Shown here: positions 27,260-36,322 of the stretch, piece by piece | How positions within the stretch are numbered: the stretch's first letter is position 1 | How the letters are laid out: each line of letters starts with the position of its first letter | NCBI RefSeq assembly: GCF_002786325.1 | Contig: NZ_PGTB01000001.1 | Span: 186,001 to 250,000 of the forward strand | DNA length: 64,000 nt | DNA from: Pseudooceanicola lipolyticus | GTDB lineage: Bacteria > Pseudomonadota > Alphaproteobacteria > Rhodobacterales > Rhodobacteraceae | Direction of reading: 5' to 3' | Notes under the pieces: model-generated | Database searches by the model: none | What the model was told of the DNA's origin: nothing | Seen by the model: the letters and a program-made list of their open reading frames with translations, nothing else | Made by a program: the position numbers and the translations under genes

Positions 27260-28195
27260 ATGAGCAGGAAAGAGGTGTTTGCCGTTGCGCAAATGGGGCC
27301 GGTACATCTGGCCGATACGCGGCAGCAGGTTGTCAGCCGCCTGATCGAAATGCTGCGTGAGGCACATGCCAGAGGCGCTGGCTGGGTCACCTTTCCGGAA
27401 CTGGCGCTGACCACGTTTTTCCCCCGCTATGTCTATGACTCCCCAGAAGAATATGATGTGTTCTTCGAAACAGGTCTGCCCTCTCCCGCGATGGTGCCGC
27501 TGTTTGAAACGGCCAAGGATCTCGGCGTTGGCTTTTACCTCGGCTATGCGGAAAAGATCACCGAAGACGGCGTAACCCACCGCTTCAATACCTCGGTTTT
27601 GGTCGGTCCAGATGGCAGCATCCTGGGCAAATATCGCAAAATCCATTTGCCTGGCACCAAAGACCCGATTGGGGATCTGGAATTCGAACATCTCGAAAAG
27701 CGCTATTTCGAAGTCGGCGATTTAGGGTTTCCCACCTTCGCCACGCCCTCGGGGCGATTTGGCATGTGCATCTGCAACGACCGACGTTGGCCGGAAACCT
27801 TCCGCGTTATGGCGCTGCGCGGGGCGGAGGTGTTTATGCTCGGCTACAACACTCCGACGCGGAACATCCACCACCCCGAACCGGCCCATCTGCGCGACTT
27901 CCACAACCGGCTCAGCCTGGAATCCGCCGCCTATCAAAACGGCGCCTGGGTCATGGCCGCCGCGAAATGCGGCGCAGAAGACGGCTTTGCGATGATCGGC
28001 GGGTCTGCCATCATCGCCCCGACCGGTGAAACCGTGGCGCGCGCGGCTTCCGAGGATGACGAGGTCATCACCCACAATTGCGATTTGGACTTTGGCGCCT
28101 ATATCCGCCGGTCGGTCTTCGACTTTGCCCGCCACCGCCGAATCGAACATTACGGCCCGATTACTGAACAAACCGGCGTGGAGATTCCCTCGTGA
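27260..28195 (+). CDS. N-carbamoyl-D-amino acid hydrolase (D-carbamoylase)
   Basis: 311 residues of the carbon-nitrogen hydrolase (nitrilase) superfamily; releases a D-amino acid, CO2 and ammonia from N-carbamoyl-D-amino acids. The triad is at canonical positions: Glu47 (WVTFPELALTTFF), Lys127 (GKYRKIHLPG) and Cys172 (MCICNDRRWPE). The segment YNTPTRN and the Arg-rich DRRWPET are typical of D-carbamoylases. RBS GGAGGG precedes the ATG. It is divergent from lysR and couples by ATGA to a DUF1028 gene. It completes the racemase/hydantoinase pathway. Confidence 0.94.
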   Translation: MSRKEVFAVAQMGPVHLADTRQQVVSRLIEMLREAHARGAGWVTFPELALTTFFPRYVYDSPEEYDVFFETGLPSPAMVPLFETAKDLGVGFYLGYAEKITEDGVTHRFNTSVLVGPDGSILGKYRKIHLPGTKDPIGDLEFEHLEKRYFEVGDLGFPTFATPSGRFGMCICNDRRWPETFRVMALRGAEVFMLGYNTPTRNIHHPEPAHLRDFHNRLSLESAAYQNGAWVMAAAKCGAEDGFAMIGGSAIIAPTGETVARAASEDDEVITHNCDLDFGAYIRRSVFDFARHRRIEHYGPITEQTGVEIPS

Positions 28196-28860
28196 CCTTT
28201 TCACTCGCGGGACGCGATCCGCAAACTCGAGAAATCGGGTTTGCGGTCGCGACTTCTTCGGTCTGCGTCGGTGGACGGGTTGGCGCGCTCACCGAAGGCT
28301 GCGTTGTGTTTTCACAATGCCGAACCGATCCGCGTCTGCACCGCCCCGGACTGCGTTGTTGGGAAGAAAGCCAGGACGCGACGGCTGCGATGGAAGCGAT
28401 GCAGCAGGCTGCAACCGCCCTGCATTGGCGTCAACTCGGTGTCTTCCCCGCCACCGGTGCAGGTTTGCACTTCACCGGCAGCTCATGTCTCGGCGTGGCG
28501 GGCGGTTTAATCGGCGAGAACAGCCTGGCGTTGGGAAATTTTCTGGGCTCGGAAGATGTGTTGCCCGCGATGGTCAACGGTTTCGAGACTGCCAAAGGCA
28601 GCCTTGCAAATCGGCTCGTCGCAGGGATGCTGGCCGGGCAAGCCGCAGGCGGGGAGCGCGATCCACTACAATCGGCATCCATGGCGGTTCTTGGCGATGC
28701 GGGTCTGAAGGATGTCGATCTGCGGATCGATGATTCCAGCACCCCTTTGGAAGATCTGAGCCGCATGCTGGCAGAATGGCTCCCAAAGGCCGCTGCGTAC
28801 CGCGTGCGCGCGCTCGATCCCGACGCGGCACCCTCTTCCTCCAGCATCGAACACGGCTGA
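28192..28860 (+). CDS. DUF1028 domain protein, copy 2
   Basis: 222 residues, paralogous to the protein encoded at 20016-20777. Shared blocks are MTFSLAGRDPQTREIGFAVAT, VGGRVGALTEGCVVFSQCRTD, the middle GLIGENSLALGNFL (compare DCLALGNILAN) and KDVDLRIDDSSTPLEDL. It lacks about 30 C-terminal residues of copy 1. It overlaps the D-carbamoylase stop by ATGA. Having one DUF1028 gene in each hydantoin transcription unit argues that the two form a heteromer or catalyse related steps. Confidence 0.85.
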   Translation: MTFSLAGRDPQTREIGFAVATSSVCVGGRVGALTEGCVVFSQCRTDPRLHRPGLRCWEESQDATAAMEAMQQAATALHWRQLGVFPATGAGLHFTGSSCLGVAGGLIGENSLALGNFLGSEDVLPAMVNGFETAKGSLANRLVAGMLAGQAAGGERDPLQSASMAVLGDAGLKDVDLRIDDSSTPLEDLSRMLAEWLPKAAAYRVRALDPDAAPSSSSIEHG

Positions 28861-28873
28861 CCCCAAGTCGCGG

Positions 28874-28999
28874 ATCAGGGCGGCGTTGCAGGATCTCCTC
28901 CAGAGCCACGCCATCCAAATCGATCGCCCGCCAGAGCCGCAAGGACCGGCCGGCGATTTTCTCCTGTACTTCATCCAGATGCCGGACATCGCCGGGCAA
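28874..28999 (-). mobile_element. Degraded IS6-family transposase fragment
   Basis: A - strand reading over about 42 codons gives LPGDVRHLDEVQEKIAGRS then LRLWRAIDLDGVALEEILQRRPD. This matches the DDE-domain core of IS6-family transposases (GDxWHLDEV..I.G...LWRAVD.DG..L.E..Q.RR), including the first catalytic Asp of HLDEV. The frame has no start of its own and loses similarity on both sides. It lies in the convergent gap between the DUF1028 and M20 genes. No intact IS end or terminal repeat was found. It marks a past insertion, presumably when the locus was assembled. Confidence 0.7.
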
Positions 29000-29098
29000 A
29001 GCACAAAACGTTGGCGGCTGTGGTGACCACGCGGTCAACAAGGCCCGCAAACTGGGGTGGGTTGCTGGCATCAGCCCACGCCAGCAACCACCGGCAGA

Positions 29099-30304
29099 TC
29101 AGACGGAAACATCCAGTTCGGCGCGGACGATTTCGCTCCAGAATTTCACGCCGACGGGGATCACGTCGTCGTTGAAGTTGTATTTCGGGGTATGGACCAT
29201 GTGCACCGAACCATCCGGTGCGGCGCCGTTGCCGATCCACGAGAAGGTGCCGGGTACGACTCGCATCATCTCCGAGAAATCCTCGCCCCCGGTGGATTGC
29301 GGGATATCCGAGATCACGTTGGCGTCGCCCACCGTGGCCGCGGCGGCGGCGGCGGCCACTGCGGTCTGTTCAAGCTCGTTGGTCACGCCATGGGTCTTGT
29401 GCCAATAGCTGACCTCGGCCTTGCAGCCCTGCATCGCGGCGCAGGCCTCGGCGATCTCGGTAATGCGGCGTTTGACGGTCTCGTTGATCTCGGGCTTGAA
29501 GGTCCGGGCGATGCCGGCCACCAGGAATTCCGCCGGCATCACGTTGGGCGAGGTGACGACACCGGACGAGACATGTCCCACCGAGATCACCGCGGTATCC
29601 GCCGACGGGATGTTGCGGCTGATGACGCTGTGCACCATCGCCAGGAAATTGCCTCCGGCCACCGTCACGTCGGTGGCCTTGTAGGCCCAGCCGCCGCCAT
29701 GGCCGCCGGTGCCGACAAACTTGACCTGCCACCACGACCCCGAGGCCAGCAACGGGCCGGGGCGACAGCCGATCTTGCCGACCGGCATGCCGGGCCGGTT
29801 GTGCAGGCCGTAGACCGCATCGCAGGGGTATTTCTCGAACAGGCCGTCCTCGACCATTTTGCGGGCCCCGCCACAGCCTTCCTCGCCCGGTTGGAAGATC
29901 AGCACGACGGTGCCGGCAAAGTCGCGGGTTTCTGCCAGGTAGCGCGCCGCACCCAGCAGCATCGTGGTGTGGCCGTCATGGCCGCAGGCATGCATGATGC
30001 CATCGTTCCGCGAGGCATAGTCGACGCCGGTTTCCTCGATGATCGGCAGGGCATCCAGATCGGCACGCAGGCCGATGGTCTTCTGCCCCGGCCGCTTGCC
30101 GCGAATGATGCCGACGACGCCGGTTCCGGCCATGCCGACATCGGTTTCGATCCCCCATTCCTGCAACTTGTCTGCGACAAGTTTCGAGGTGCGATACTCT
30201 TTCAGGCCGAGCTCGGGATGGGCGTGGATATCGCGGCGAATGGCGACCAGTTCGTCGAGGTAAGGCGCGATATGCTGTGCCGCGTCGGGGCTGCTTGCGG
30301 TCAT
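29099..30304 (-). CDS. M20-family amidohydrolase (hippurate hydrolase-like)
   Basis: About 401 residues; hydrolyses N-acyl amino acids. Start MTASSPDAAQHI at 30304, overlapping the aminotransferase stop; the longer in-frame extension is out-of-frame overlap of that gene. Metal-site motifs are MHACGHDGHTTMLLGAA, PGEEGCGGARKMVEDG and YGLHNRPGMPVG, and the C-terminal STGGEDFSEMM is the last ligand segment. HPELGLKEYRT is the family N-terminal mark. Likely cuts an N-acylated amino acid brought in by the divergent Dpp-type system. Confidence 0.92.
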   Translation of the reverse strand: MTASSPDAAQHIAPYLDELVAIRRDIHAHPELGLKEYRTSKLVADKLQEWGIETDVGMAGTGVVGIIRGKRPGQKTIGLRADLDALPIIEETGVDYASRNDGIMHACGHDGHTTMLLGAARYLAETRDFAGTVVLIFQPGEEGCGGARKMVEDGLFEKYPCDAVYGLHNRPGMPVGKIGCRPGPLLASGSWWQVKFVGTGGHGGGWAYKATDVTVAGGNFLAMVHSVISRNIPSADTAVISVGHVSSGVVTSPNVMPAEFLVAGIARTFKPEINETVKRRITEIAEACAAMQGCKAEVSYWHKTHGVTNELEQTAVAAAAAAATVGDANVISDIPQSTGGEDFSEMMRVVPGTFSWIGNGAAPDGSVHMVHTPKYNFNDDVIPVGVKFWSEIVRAELDVSV

Positions 30305-31422
30305 GTCAATTCCTTCATTGCTTGGCTGAAACGCGAGATATCCTCGCGCGAATTGTAGAAGAACGGCGAGGCGCGCAGATATTCGCCCTTGGCGGCGACG
30401 TGGATGCCGCGCCGGTCCAGCGCCTGTTTCAGCGCGTCGGCGTTGCCCACGCGCATGGTGGCCACCCCGGCACGTGCGCCGGGCGGGGCCACCAGCGGCA
30501 GGCCGATCGCCTCCATTTCGTCGGCGAGGCATTGCACCAGGTGGGCGGTGCGCGCATGCACCAAGTCCCATCCGATGGTGCCACCCATGATCTCTATTGC
30601 GCATTCAAGGGCATAGAGGCTGGAATAGTTCAGGTGGGCGTATTCATAGCTTTGATCGGCCAGGCGGTTGCGATAGCCGCGCACACCCGGATGCATCTGC
30701 GCCCGCGCTGTGGGTCGCAGCACCGCGATGCCGACGCCGAAGCCGGACAGCAACCATTTGAATGTGCCCGAGACGTAAACATCGACCTGCCCCAGATCGG
30801 CAGGCGTCGCCCCCAGTGCGTGGATGCCATCGACCACAAACAAGGTGCCATTGGCGCGGCAGGCCCGCCCGATCCGGTCAAGATCGATTCGGGTGCCGCG
30901 CACGGAGTGTACATGCGAGGCCGTCAGCACGCGGGTGCGGGGGGTCAGGGCGGCGATCAGCGCCTCGGTACGCTCGGCCTCGTCCGCCACATGGAAAGGG
31001 CGCAGGGCTGCGCCCGCGCGAACGGCGCTTTGCCAAGCCTGGGTGATCGAGGCGAAGTCGTCTTCGGCAAAGGCAACCTCGTCGCCGGGGTGCCAGGTCA
31101 GGCTTTGGCTGACCGTGTTCAGCGCCTCGGTGGTGCCGGACAGGAACTCGATCTCGGTGGCGGGCACGCCCAGCAAAAGCGCCAGGGTCGCGCGGAGGTG
31201 GTTGGCCCGATCCAACCAATGATCCATCAGGCGATAGCCGATCCGCGACGGGTCGGCGCATTCGTAGAAGCTGGCCACGCGACGGCCCTGACCACAAGGC
31301 GACACTCCACCACTGCCGGTATCCAGATAGCAGCAGCCGGACAGGGCCGGAAACAAGTCGCGACAGACGTCAGGCGCGTCGTCCGCAAACGCTGGATTCC
31401 CTGTAATCCCTTCTATAGTCAT
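30301..31422 (-). CDS. Aminotransferase class V-fold PLP enzyme (isopenicillin N epimerase-like)
   Basis: About 373 residues, start MTIEGITGNPAF at 31422. PLP contacts are visible: SGTTEALNTV binds the cofactor phosphate, VVDGIHALGATP holds the Asp/His pair, and the Schiff-base Lys is in YVSGTFKWLLSGFG. C-terminal GVRGYRNRL and YLRASPFFYNSREDI complete the fold. The class covers epimerases, desulfurases and serine-type aminotransferases; the sequence does not decide the substrate. Coupled to the M20 gene and divergent from a Dpp-type importer. Confidence 0.88.
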   Translation of the reverse strand: MTIEGITGNPAFADDAPDVCRDLFPALSGCCYLDTGSGGVSPCGQGRRVASFYECADPSRIGYRLMDHWLDRANHLRATLALLLGVPATEIEFLSGTTEALNTVSQSLTWHPGDEVAFAEDDFASITQAWQSAVRAGAALRPFHVADEAERTEALIAALTPRTRVLTASHVHSVRGTRIDLDRIGRACRANGTLFVVDGIHALGATPADLGQVDVYVSGTFKWLLSGFGVGIAVLRPTARAQMHPGVRGYRNRLADQSYEYAHLNYSSLYALECAIEIMGGTIGWDLVHARTAHLVQCLADEMEAIGLPLVAPPGARAGVATMRVGNADALKQALDRRGIHVAAKGEYLRASPFFYNSREDISRFSQAMKELT

Positions 31423-31551
31423 TTGTTTTCTTGGCCCTGCGAAAGCGGAGGCATTGTGCCGTGTCACTTTTCTCAGCATTTCGCGCGAAGCTTGGACGCG
31501 TCAAGTCAATATGTATTTAAATATGAAAAAAGCTCCAATATTGCTTGACTT

Positions 31552-31564
31552 GCATATCTTATGC
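31552..31564 (+). promoter_or_regulatory. Dyad in the divergent promoter of the second Dpp operon
   Basis: GCATA-TCT-TATGC, a perfect 5-bp dyad with T-N11-A-like spacing, lies in an AT-rich stretch (about 31500-31565) between the aminotransferase and the Dpp binding-protein gene. It is a candidate operator for the LysR protein encoded at the far end of the Dpp operon. Only one copy is seen, so the assignment is weak. Confidence 0.35.
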
Positions 31565-31623
31565 TGCCGTTCTGGGCGCCAGGTCAGACACAAAGGACCG
31601 TTTCCAAGCAGCTGGAGGGTGAC

Positions 31624-33414
31624 ATGAAAGAACGCGAAATTCGGGGCCTGATCGAACAGGTCCGATCTGGAGAAATAAGCCGTCGGAGCTTTGTCCGCGG
31701 CATGATGTCGGTCGGTCTGACCGCGCCGATGGCGGGCATGATGCTGGCCCATAGCGGTGTCGCCCATGCGCAGCCGACGAGCGGCTACAAACCCACGCAG
31801 GCGGGTGGCGGCGGCACGCTGAAGGTGCTGCAATGGCAATCCGCGACCATGCTGAACCCGCATCTCGCGGTGGGGCTGGCTGACCAGCATTCCTCGTCGG
31901 CGTTTTACGAGCCGCTGGCCAGCTGGGATGAGGATGGCAATCTGGTGCCGATCCTTGCCGCCGAGGTGCCGACGCTGGAAAACGGCGGTCTGTCCGAAGA
32001 CGGGCTGACGGTGACCTGGAAGGTGAAGCAGGGCGTGACCTGGCACGATGGCGCGCCGTTCACGGTCGATGACTGCCTGTTCACCGCCGAGTTCCTGGCC
32101 GATCCCGAGGTCTCGGCCAGCACGATCAAAAGTTACCAGGGTCTGACCTTCGAACGGCTGGACGATTTCAGCTTCCGCCTGACGTTCCCCAAGCCCACAC
32201 CGTTCTGGGCCGACCCGTTTGTCGGTATCGCCGGCGCCATCCTGCCCAAGCACCTGTTCTCGGAATACAAAGGCGTCGCCGCGCGCGAGGCACCGATGAA
32301 TATGAAGCCCATCGGCACCGGCCCCTATATCGTCCGCGAATTTGTGCCCGGCGACCTGGTTCTGGCCGATGCCAACCCGAACTATCACGAACCCAACCGC
32401 CCCTATTTCGACGCGCTTGAAATCAAGGGCGGCGGCGACGCGGTCTCGGCGGCGCGGGCGGTGTTGCAGACCGGCGATTATGATTTCACTTGGAATCTGT
32501 CGATCGGCGACGACATCCTGACCAGCCTGTCCGAGGGTGGCGCCGGCGAACCGGTGATCGTGGCCAGCGCGCTGATCGAGTTCATCTCGCTCAACCACAC
32601 CGACCCGCGCACCGAGGTCGACGGCGAATATTCCAGCGTGGCAACCGAACACCCGGCCTTCAAGGACAAGGCGGTGCGGCAGGCGCTGTCCTACCTGGTG
32701 GATCGCAAGTCGATCGGCGATTTCATCTATGGTCAGGCCGGGGTTGAAACCGGCAACTTTCTCGTCGGCCCGCCTCGGTATGTTTCCGAGAACACCAACT
32801 GGGAGTTCAACATCCAGAAGGCCATCGACACGCTGGAGGCGGCCGGTTGGTCTGCTGGCGCCGGCGGCGTGCGCGAGAAGGACGGCGTGAAGCTTAGCTT
32901 CCTCTACCAGACCTCGACCAACCCGCAACGGCAGAAGACCCAGGCGGTCGTCAAGCAAGCCTGCGCCGAGGCCGGGATCGAGCTGGAGCTGAAGGCCATC
33001 GCCGGATCGATCTATTTCTCCTCGGACCCGGGCAATCCGGACACCTTTACCCGCTTTATGGCGGATATGGAGGAATATGCCTCACCCATGCAGCAGCCCG
33101 ACCCGGGCAACCTGATGTACAACTATCACTCGTCGCAGGTGCCGACAAAGGCCAACAATTATCTGCTGCGCAACGTGCCGCGTTATCGGAACCCGGAGTA
33201 TGACGCGCTGTGGGAACAGTCGGCGGTCGAACTGGACCCGGTCAAGCGGGCCGAGCAGCTGATCGCACTGAACGATTTGCTGGTGGGTGACGTGGCCGTG
33301 GTGCCAGTGGTTGCGCGGCAGTTCGTGGCCGGCAAGAACCTGGCACTGGTCGCTCCGACCACCGCCTGGGCCGGGTTCCTGTCGCTGGTCAAGGACTGGT
33401 ATATTGATGCCTGA
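31624..33414 (+). CDS. ABC transporter substrate-binding protein, family 5 (second Dpp system)
   Basis: About 596 residues. The start at 31624 (MKEREIRGLIEQV) has GGAGG seven bases upstream. A twin-arginine signal SRRSFVRGMMSVGLTAPMAG follows, with cleavage near AHAQ, so export is by Tat. The SBP_bac_5 body shows PHLAVGLADQHSSSAFYEPL, GVTWHDGAPFTVDDCLF, IGTGPYIVREFVPGD and VRQALSYLVDRKSI. It heads an operon with two permeases and two ATPases. Confidence 0.93.
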   Translation: MKEREIRGLIEQVRSGEISRRSFVRGMMSVGLTAPMAGMMLAHSGVAHAQPTSGYKPTQAGGGGTLKVLQWQSATMLNPHLAVGLADQHSSSAFYEPLASWDEDGNLVPILAAEVPTLENGGLSEDGLTVTWKVKQGVTWHDGAPFTVDDCLFTAEFLADPEVSASTIKSYQGLTFERLDDFSFRLTFPKPTPFWADPFVGIAGAILPKHLFSEYKGVAAREAPMNMKPIGTGPYIVREFVPGDLVLADANPNYHEPNRPYFDALEIKGGGDAVSAARAVLQTGDYDFTWNLSIGDDILTSLSEGGAGEPVIVASALIEFISLNHTDPRTEVDGEYSSVATEHPAFKDKAVRQALSYLVDRKSIGDFIYGQAGVETGNFLVGPPRYVSENTNWEFNIQKAIDTLEAAGWSAGAGGVREKDGVKLSFLYQTSTNPQRQKTQAVVKQACAEAGIELELKAIAGSIYFSSDPGNPDTFTRFMADMEEYASPMQQPDPGNLMYNYHSSQVPTKANNYLLRNVPRYRNPEYDALWEQSAVELDPVKRAEQLIALNDLLVGDVAVVPVVARQFVAGKNLALVAPTTAWAGFLSLVKDWYIDA

Positions 33415-33453
33415 CCAAGGGCATTCCCTGTTGCGCGGTGCTTGGATCGGGCC

Positions 33454-34413
33454 ATGACGCGTTTCCTGCTAAGGCGTCTGGCCACCGCCGCCATCAGCAT
33501 TCTGGGTGTCAGCATCGTGATCTTCACGGTGCTTGCACTCGCGCCTGGTGATGTCTTCAACGAGATGGCGTCGAATGCCGCCATCCCGCCCGAGGTGATC
33601 GAGTCCCTACGCGAGCAATACGGGCTGAATGACCCGGTCTTGCAGCGCTATTTCAGCTGGCTGATCGCGATGTTGCGTGGCGACTGGGGTTTCTCGTTCA
33701 TCAGCCGGGTCGATGTCAGCACGCTGGTCCTGCAAAGGCTTCCGGCGACACTGCTGGTGGTGGGGCTGGCGCAGATCCTGGCGCTGGCCATCGCGCTGCC
33801 CGCCGGCACCTATTCGGCGATGCGACCCTATACCCTGTTCGACCAGGTGGTCAGCACCTTGACCTTTGTGGGCTTTTCGCTGCCGACCTTCTTTTCGGGC
33901 ATGCTGTTCATCCTGCTGTTCAGCGTGACGCTGGGCTGGCTGCCGTTCATCTATCGGTCCGATCTCGAGGCCACGGGGCTTGCGTGGGTCTGGGCGCAGT
34001 TTCGACAGTCAATCATGCCGATCACCGTGCTGGCATTGTTCCAGGCGGCCTCCTGGACGCGCTATGTCCGCTCGGCGGTGCTGGACGTGATCCAGCTGGA
34101 TTACGTCACCACGGCGCGGTCCAAGGGACTGCCGGACCGGGTGATCGTGGTCAAGCATGTGCTGCGCAATGCGCTGATCCCGGTCGTAACCATGGTCGCG
34201 CTGGAAATTCCAATCGTCTTCGGGGGCGCCATCGTGACCGAGCAGATCTTTCGGATCCCCGGCATCGGCTCGCTGCTGATCTCGTCGATCATGGCGAATG
34301 ACACCCCGGTCATCATGGCCATCGCCTTCGTTCTGTCGGTTCTGGTGATCCTGTTCAACCTGGTCGCCGACCTTCTTTACCGCCTGCTGGACCCGAGGAT
34401 TGCCACCCGATGA
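33454..34413 (+). CDS. Peptide-type ABC transporter permease, DppB family (second system)
   Basis: About 319 residues. The ATG at 33454 (MTRFLLRRLATAAISI) is preferred to TTG at 33442. DppB marks: ALAPGDVFNEMAS, REQYGLNDPVLQRYFSWL, the coupling loop DYVTTARSKGLPDRVIVVKHVLRNA, and C-terminal VADLLYRLLDPRIATR. Overlaps the DppC-type gene by ATGA. Confidence 0.93.
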   Translation: MTRFLLRRLATAAISILGVSIVIFTVLALAPGDVFNEMASNAAIPPEVIESLREQYGLNDPVLQRYFSWLIAMLRGDWGFSFISRVDVSTLVLQRLPATLLVVGLAQILALAIALPAGTYSAMRPYTLFDQVVSTLTFVGFSLPTFFSGMLFILLFSVTLGWLPFIYRSDLEATGLAWVWAQFRQSIMPITVLALFQAASWTRYVRSAVLDVIQLDYVTTARSKGLPDRVIVVKHVLRNALIPVVTMVALEIPIVFGGAIVTEQIFRIPGIGSLLISSIMANDTPVIMAIAFVLSVLVILFNLVADLLYRLLDPRIATR

Positions 34414-35327
34414 GCAGCACAGAATCCCTGTCTTCCGCGAAACGCGCGGTGCGCACCACCCCCGCAGCCGAAGCTTGGCGGCGGTTCCGGCGCCACCGGT
34501 TGGCCGTGGTCGGACTGGTGCTGCTGTCCTCGATCGTTTTGGCGGTGATCATCGGCCCTTTCCTGTGGACCACCCGGTTCAACGAGATCGATTTCTTCGC
34601 CACGATGAAGGGCCCGTCGCTCGCGCATCCCTTCGGCACCGACGACCTCGGGCAGGACATCTTGGCCGGGGTTCTTTATGGCGGGCGGATCTCTCTTGCG
34701 GTCGGTATCGCGGCAATGCTGGTGGCGCTGACGCTGGGCACGCTGATCGGCGCCATCGCCGGCATGTCGCGCGGGCCGGTGGACACGGTCTTGATGTGGG
34801 TGACCGACCTGTTCCTGTCGCTGCCGAACCTGCCGGTGCTGCTGCTGATCATCTACCTGTTCCGCGACTCGCTGACCGCGGCAATCGGGCCCGAGCTTGG
34901 GGTTTTTGTGCTGGTGGTGGTCGTCGTCGGCGGCTTCCGCTGGATGCCGGTGGCGCGTCTGGTACGGGCGCAGTTCATGACCATCCGCGAACGGGAGTTC
35001 GTCGAGGCCGCGCGCGCGCTCGGCGCCTCGGTGCCGCGACAGGTGGGGCGGCACATCCTGCCCAATGCCCTGGGGCCGGTGATCGTGGCCGGGACGATCT
35101 CGATCGCCGAGGCGATCATCGCGGAATCGACGCTGTCCTTCCTCGGCCTCGGCTTTCCGCCGGACACCCCCACATGGGGCCGGATCCTGTTCGATGCCAA
35201 GGACTATCTCAGTCTGGCGCCGCACTGGGCGGTGTTCCCCGGCATCGCCATCTTCGTATCGGTGCTGTCGATCAACTTCATCGGCGACGGGTTGCGCGAT
35301 GCGCTGGACCCGCGAAAGGTGCGCTGA
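34410..35327 (+). CDS. Peptide-type ABC transporter permease, DppC family (second system)
   Basis: 305 residues. DppC marks: HPFGTDDLGQDILAGVLYGGRISL, the coupling loop REFVEAARALGASVPRQVGRHILPN, and C-terminal FIGDGLRDALDPRKVR. It has a 40-residue cytoplasmic N-terminus before the first membrane helix. It is 2 bp from the first ATPase gene. Confidence 0.93.
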   Translation: MSSTESLSSAKRAVRTTPAAEAWRRFRRHRLAVVGLVLLSSIVLAVIIGPFLWTTRFNEIDFFATMKGPSLAHPFGTDDLGQDILAGVLYGGRISLAVGIAAMLVALTLGTLIGAIAGMSRGPVDTVLMWVTDLFLSLPNLPVLLLIIYLFRDSLTAAIGPELGVFVLVVVVVGGFRWMPVARLVRAQFMTIREREFVEAARALGASVPRQVGRHILPNALGPVIVAGTISIAEAIIAESTLSFLGLGFPPDTPTWGRILFDAKDYLSLAPHWAVFPGIAIFVSVLSINFIGDGLRDALDPRKVR

Positions 35328-35329
35328 CC

Positions 35330-36322
35330 ATGTCTTCCCCCTTGTTGGAAATCCGCGGGCTGCGAACCGAGTTCGCCACCGATCAGGGCACCGTCGCCTC
35401 GGTCGAGGATGTGTCGATCACCGTCAACACCGGCGAAACCGTGGCGCTGGTGGGCGAGTCAGGCAGCGGCAAGACCGTCACCGCGCATTCGATTCTGCAA
35501 CTGATCCCGATGCCTCCCGGCCGCATCGCCGCCGGACAGATCCTGTGGAAAGGGACCGACCTGGTGGGGCTGAAGAAGGCCCAGTTGAACAGGGTTCGCG
35601 CCAAGGAAATCGCCGTGGTGTTCCAGGAGCCGATGACCTCGCTCAACCCGGTCTATTCGGTCGGTGAGCAGATCGCGGAATCGGTGCGCTTGCATGATCG
35701 CCTGTCACGCAGCGGCGCGCGCAAGCGGGCCATCGAGATGCTGGAGATGGTGCGCATACCCAATGCCGCGCGGCGGGTGGATGATTACCCGCATCAATTC
35801 TCGGGCGGGATGCGACAGCGGGTGATGATCGCCATGGCGCTGGCCTGCAACCCGCAGCTTCTGATCGCGGATGAACCGACGACGGCGTTGGACGTGACCA
35901 TCCAGGCGCAGATCCTCGACCTCTTGCAGGACATCAAGGAACAGATGGGGATGGCGGTTCTGCTGATCACCCATGACATGGGCGTGGTTGCCGAGACCGC
36001 GCAGAAGGTTGTGGTGATGTATGCGGGCCGGGTGGTCGAAGAGGCCACGGTGGAGCAACTATTCGATCATCCGCGCCACCCCTATACGCAGGGGCTGATC
36101 CGCTCGATCCCGCAGATCTACAAGCCGGGTGAGCGCAAGAAACGGCTAACAACCTTGCCGGGCGTCGTGCCGTCGCCGCTGAACCCGCCGCCGGGCTGCC
36201 GCTTTGCGCCGCGCTGCCCGGTCAGCAGCGACGCCTGCCGCACTTCACCTCCGGCGCTCGTCGAAGGCCCGGCGGGCCACAAGGTGGCCTGCATCCATCA
36301 ACCCGAGGAGACCGCCGCATGA
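35330..36322 (+). CDS. Peptide-type ABC transporter ATP-binding protein, DppD family
   Basis: About 330 residues. Start [15 protein letters not shown] at 35330. Walker [13 protein letters not shown], signature [15 protein letters not shown], Walker [14 protein letters not shown]-loop LLITHDMG. The oligopeptide C-terminal extension has the Cys-rich [16 protein letters not shown], which binds an iron-sulfur cluster in related DppD proteins. Overlaps the DppF-type gene by ATGA. Confidence 0.94.
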   Translation: MSSPLLEIRGLRTEFATDQGTVASVEDVSITVNTGETVALVGESGSGKTVTAHSILQLIPMPPGRIAAGQILWKGTDLVGLKKAQLNRVRAKEIAVVFQEPMTSLNPVYSVGEQIAESVRLHDRLSRSGARKRAIEMLEMVRIPNAARRVDDYPHQFSGGMRQRVMIAMALACNPQLLIADEPTTALDVTIQAQILDLLQDIKEQMGMAVLLITHDMGVVAETAQKVVVMYAGRVVEEATVEQLFDHPRHPYTQGLIRSIPQIYKPGERKKRLTTLPGVVPSPLNPPPGCRFAPRCPVSSDACRTSPPALVEGPAGHKVACIHQPEETAA

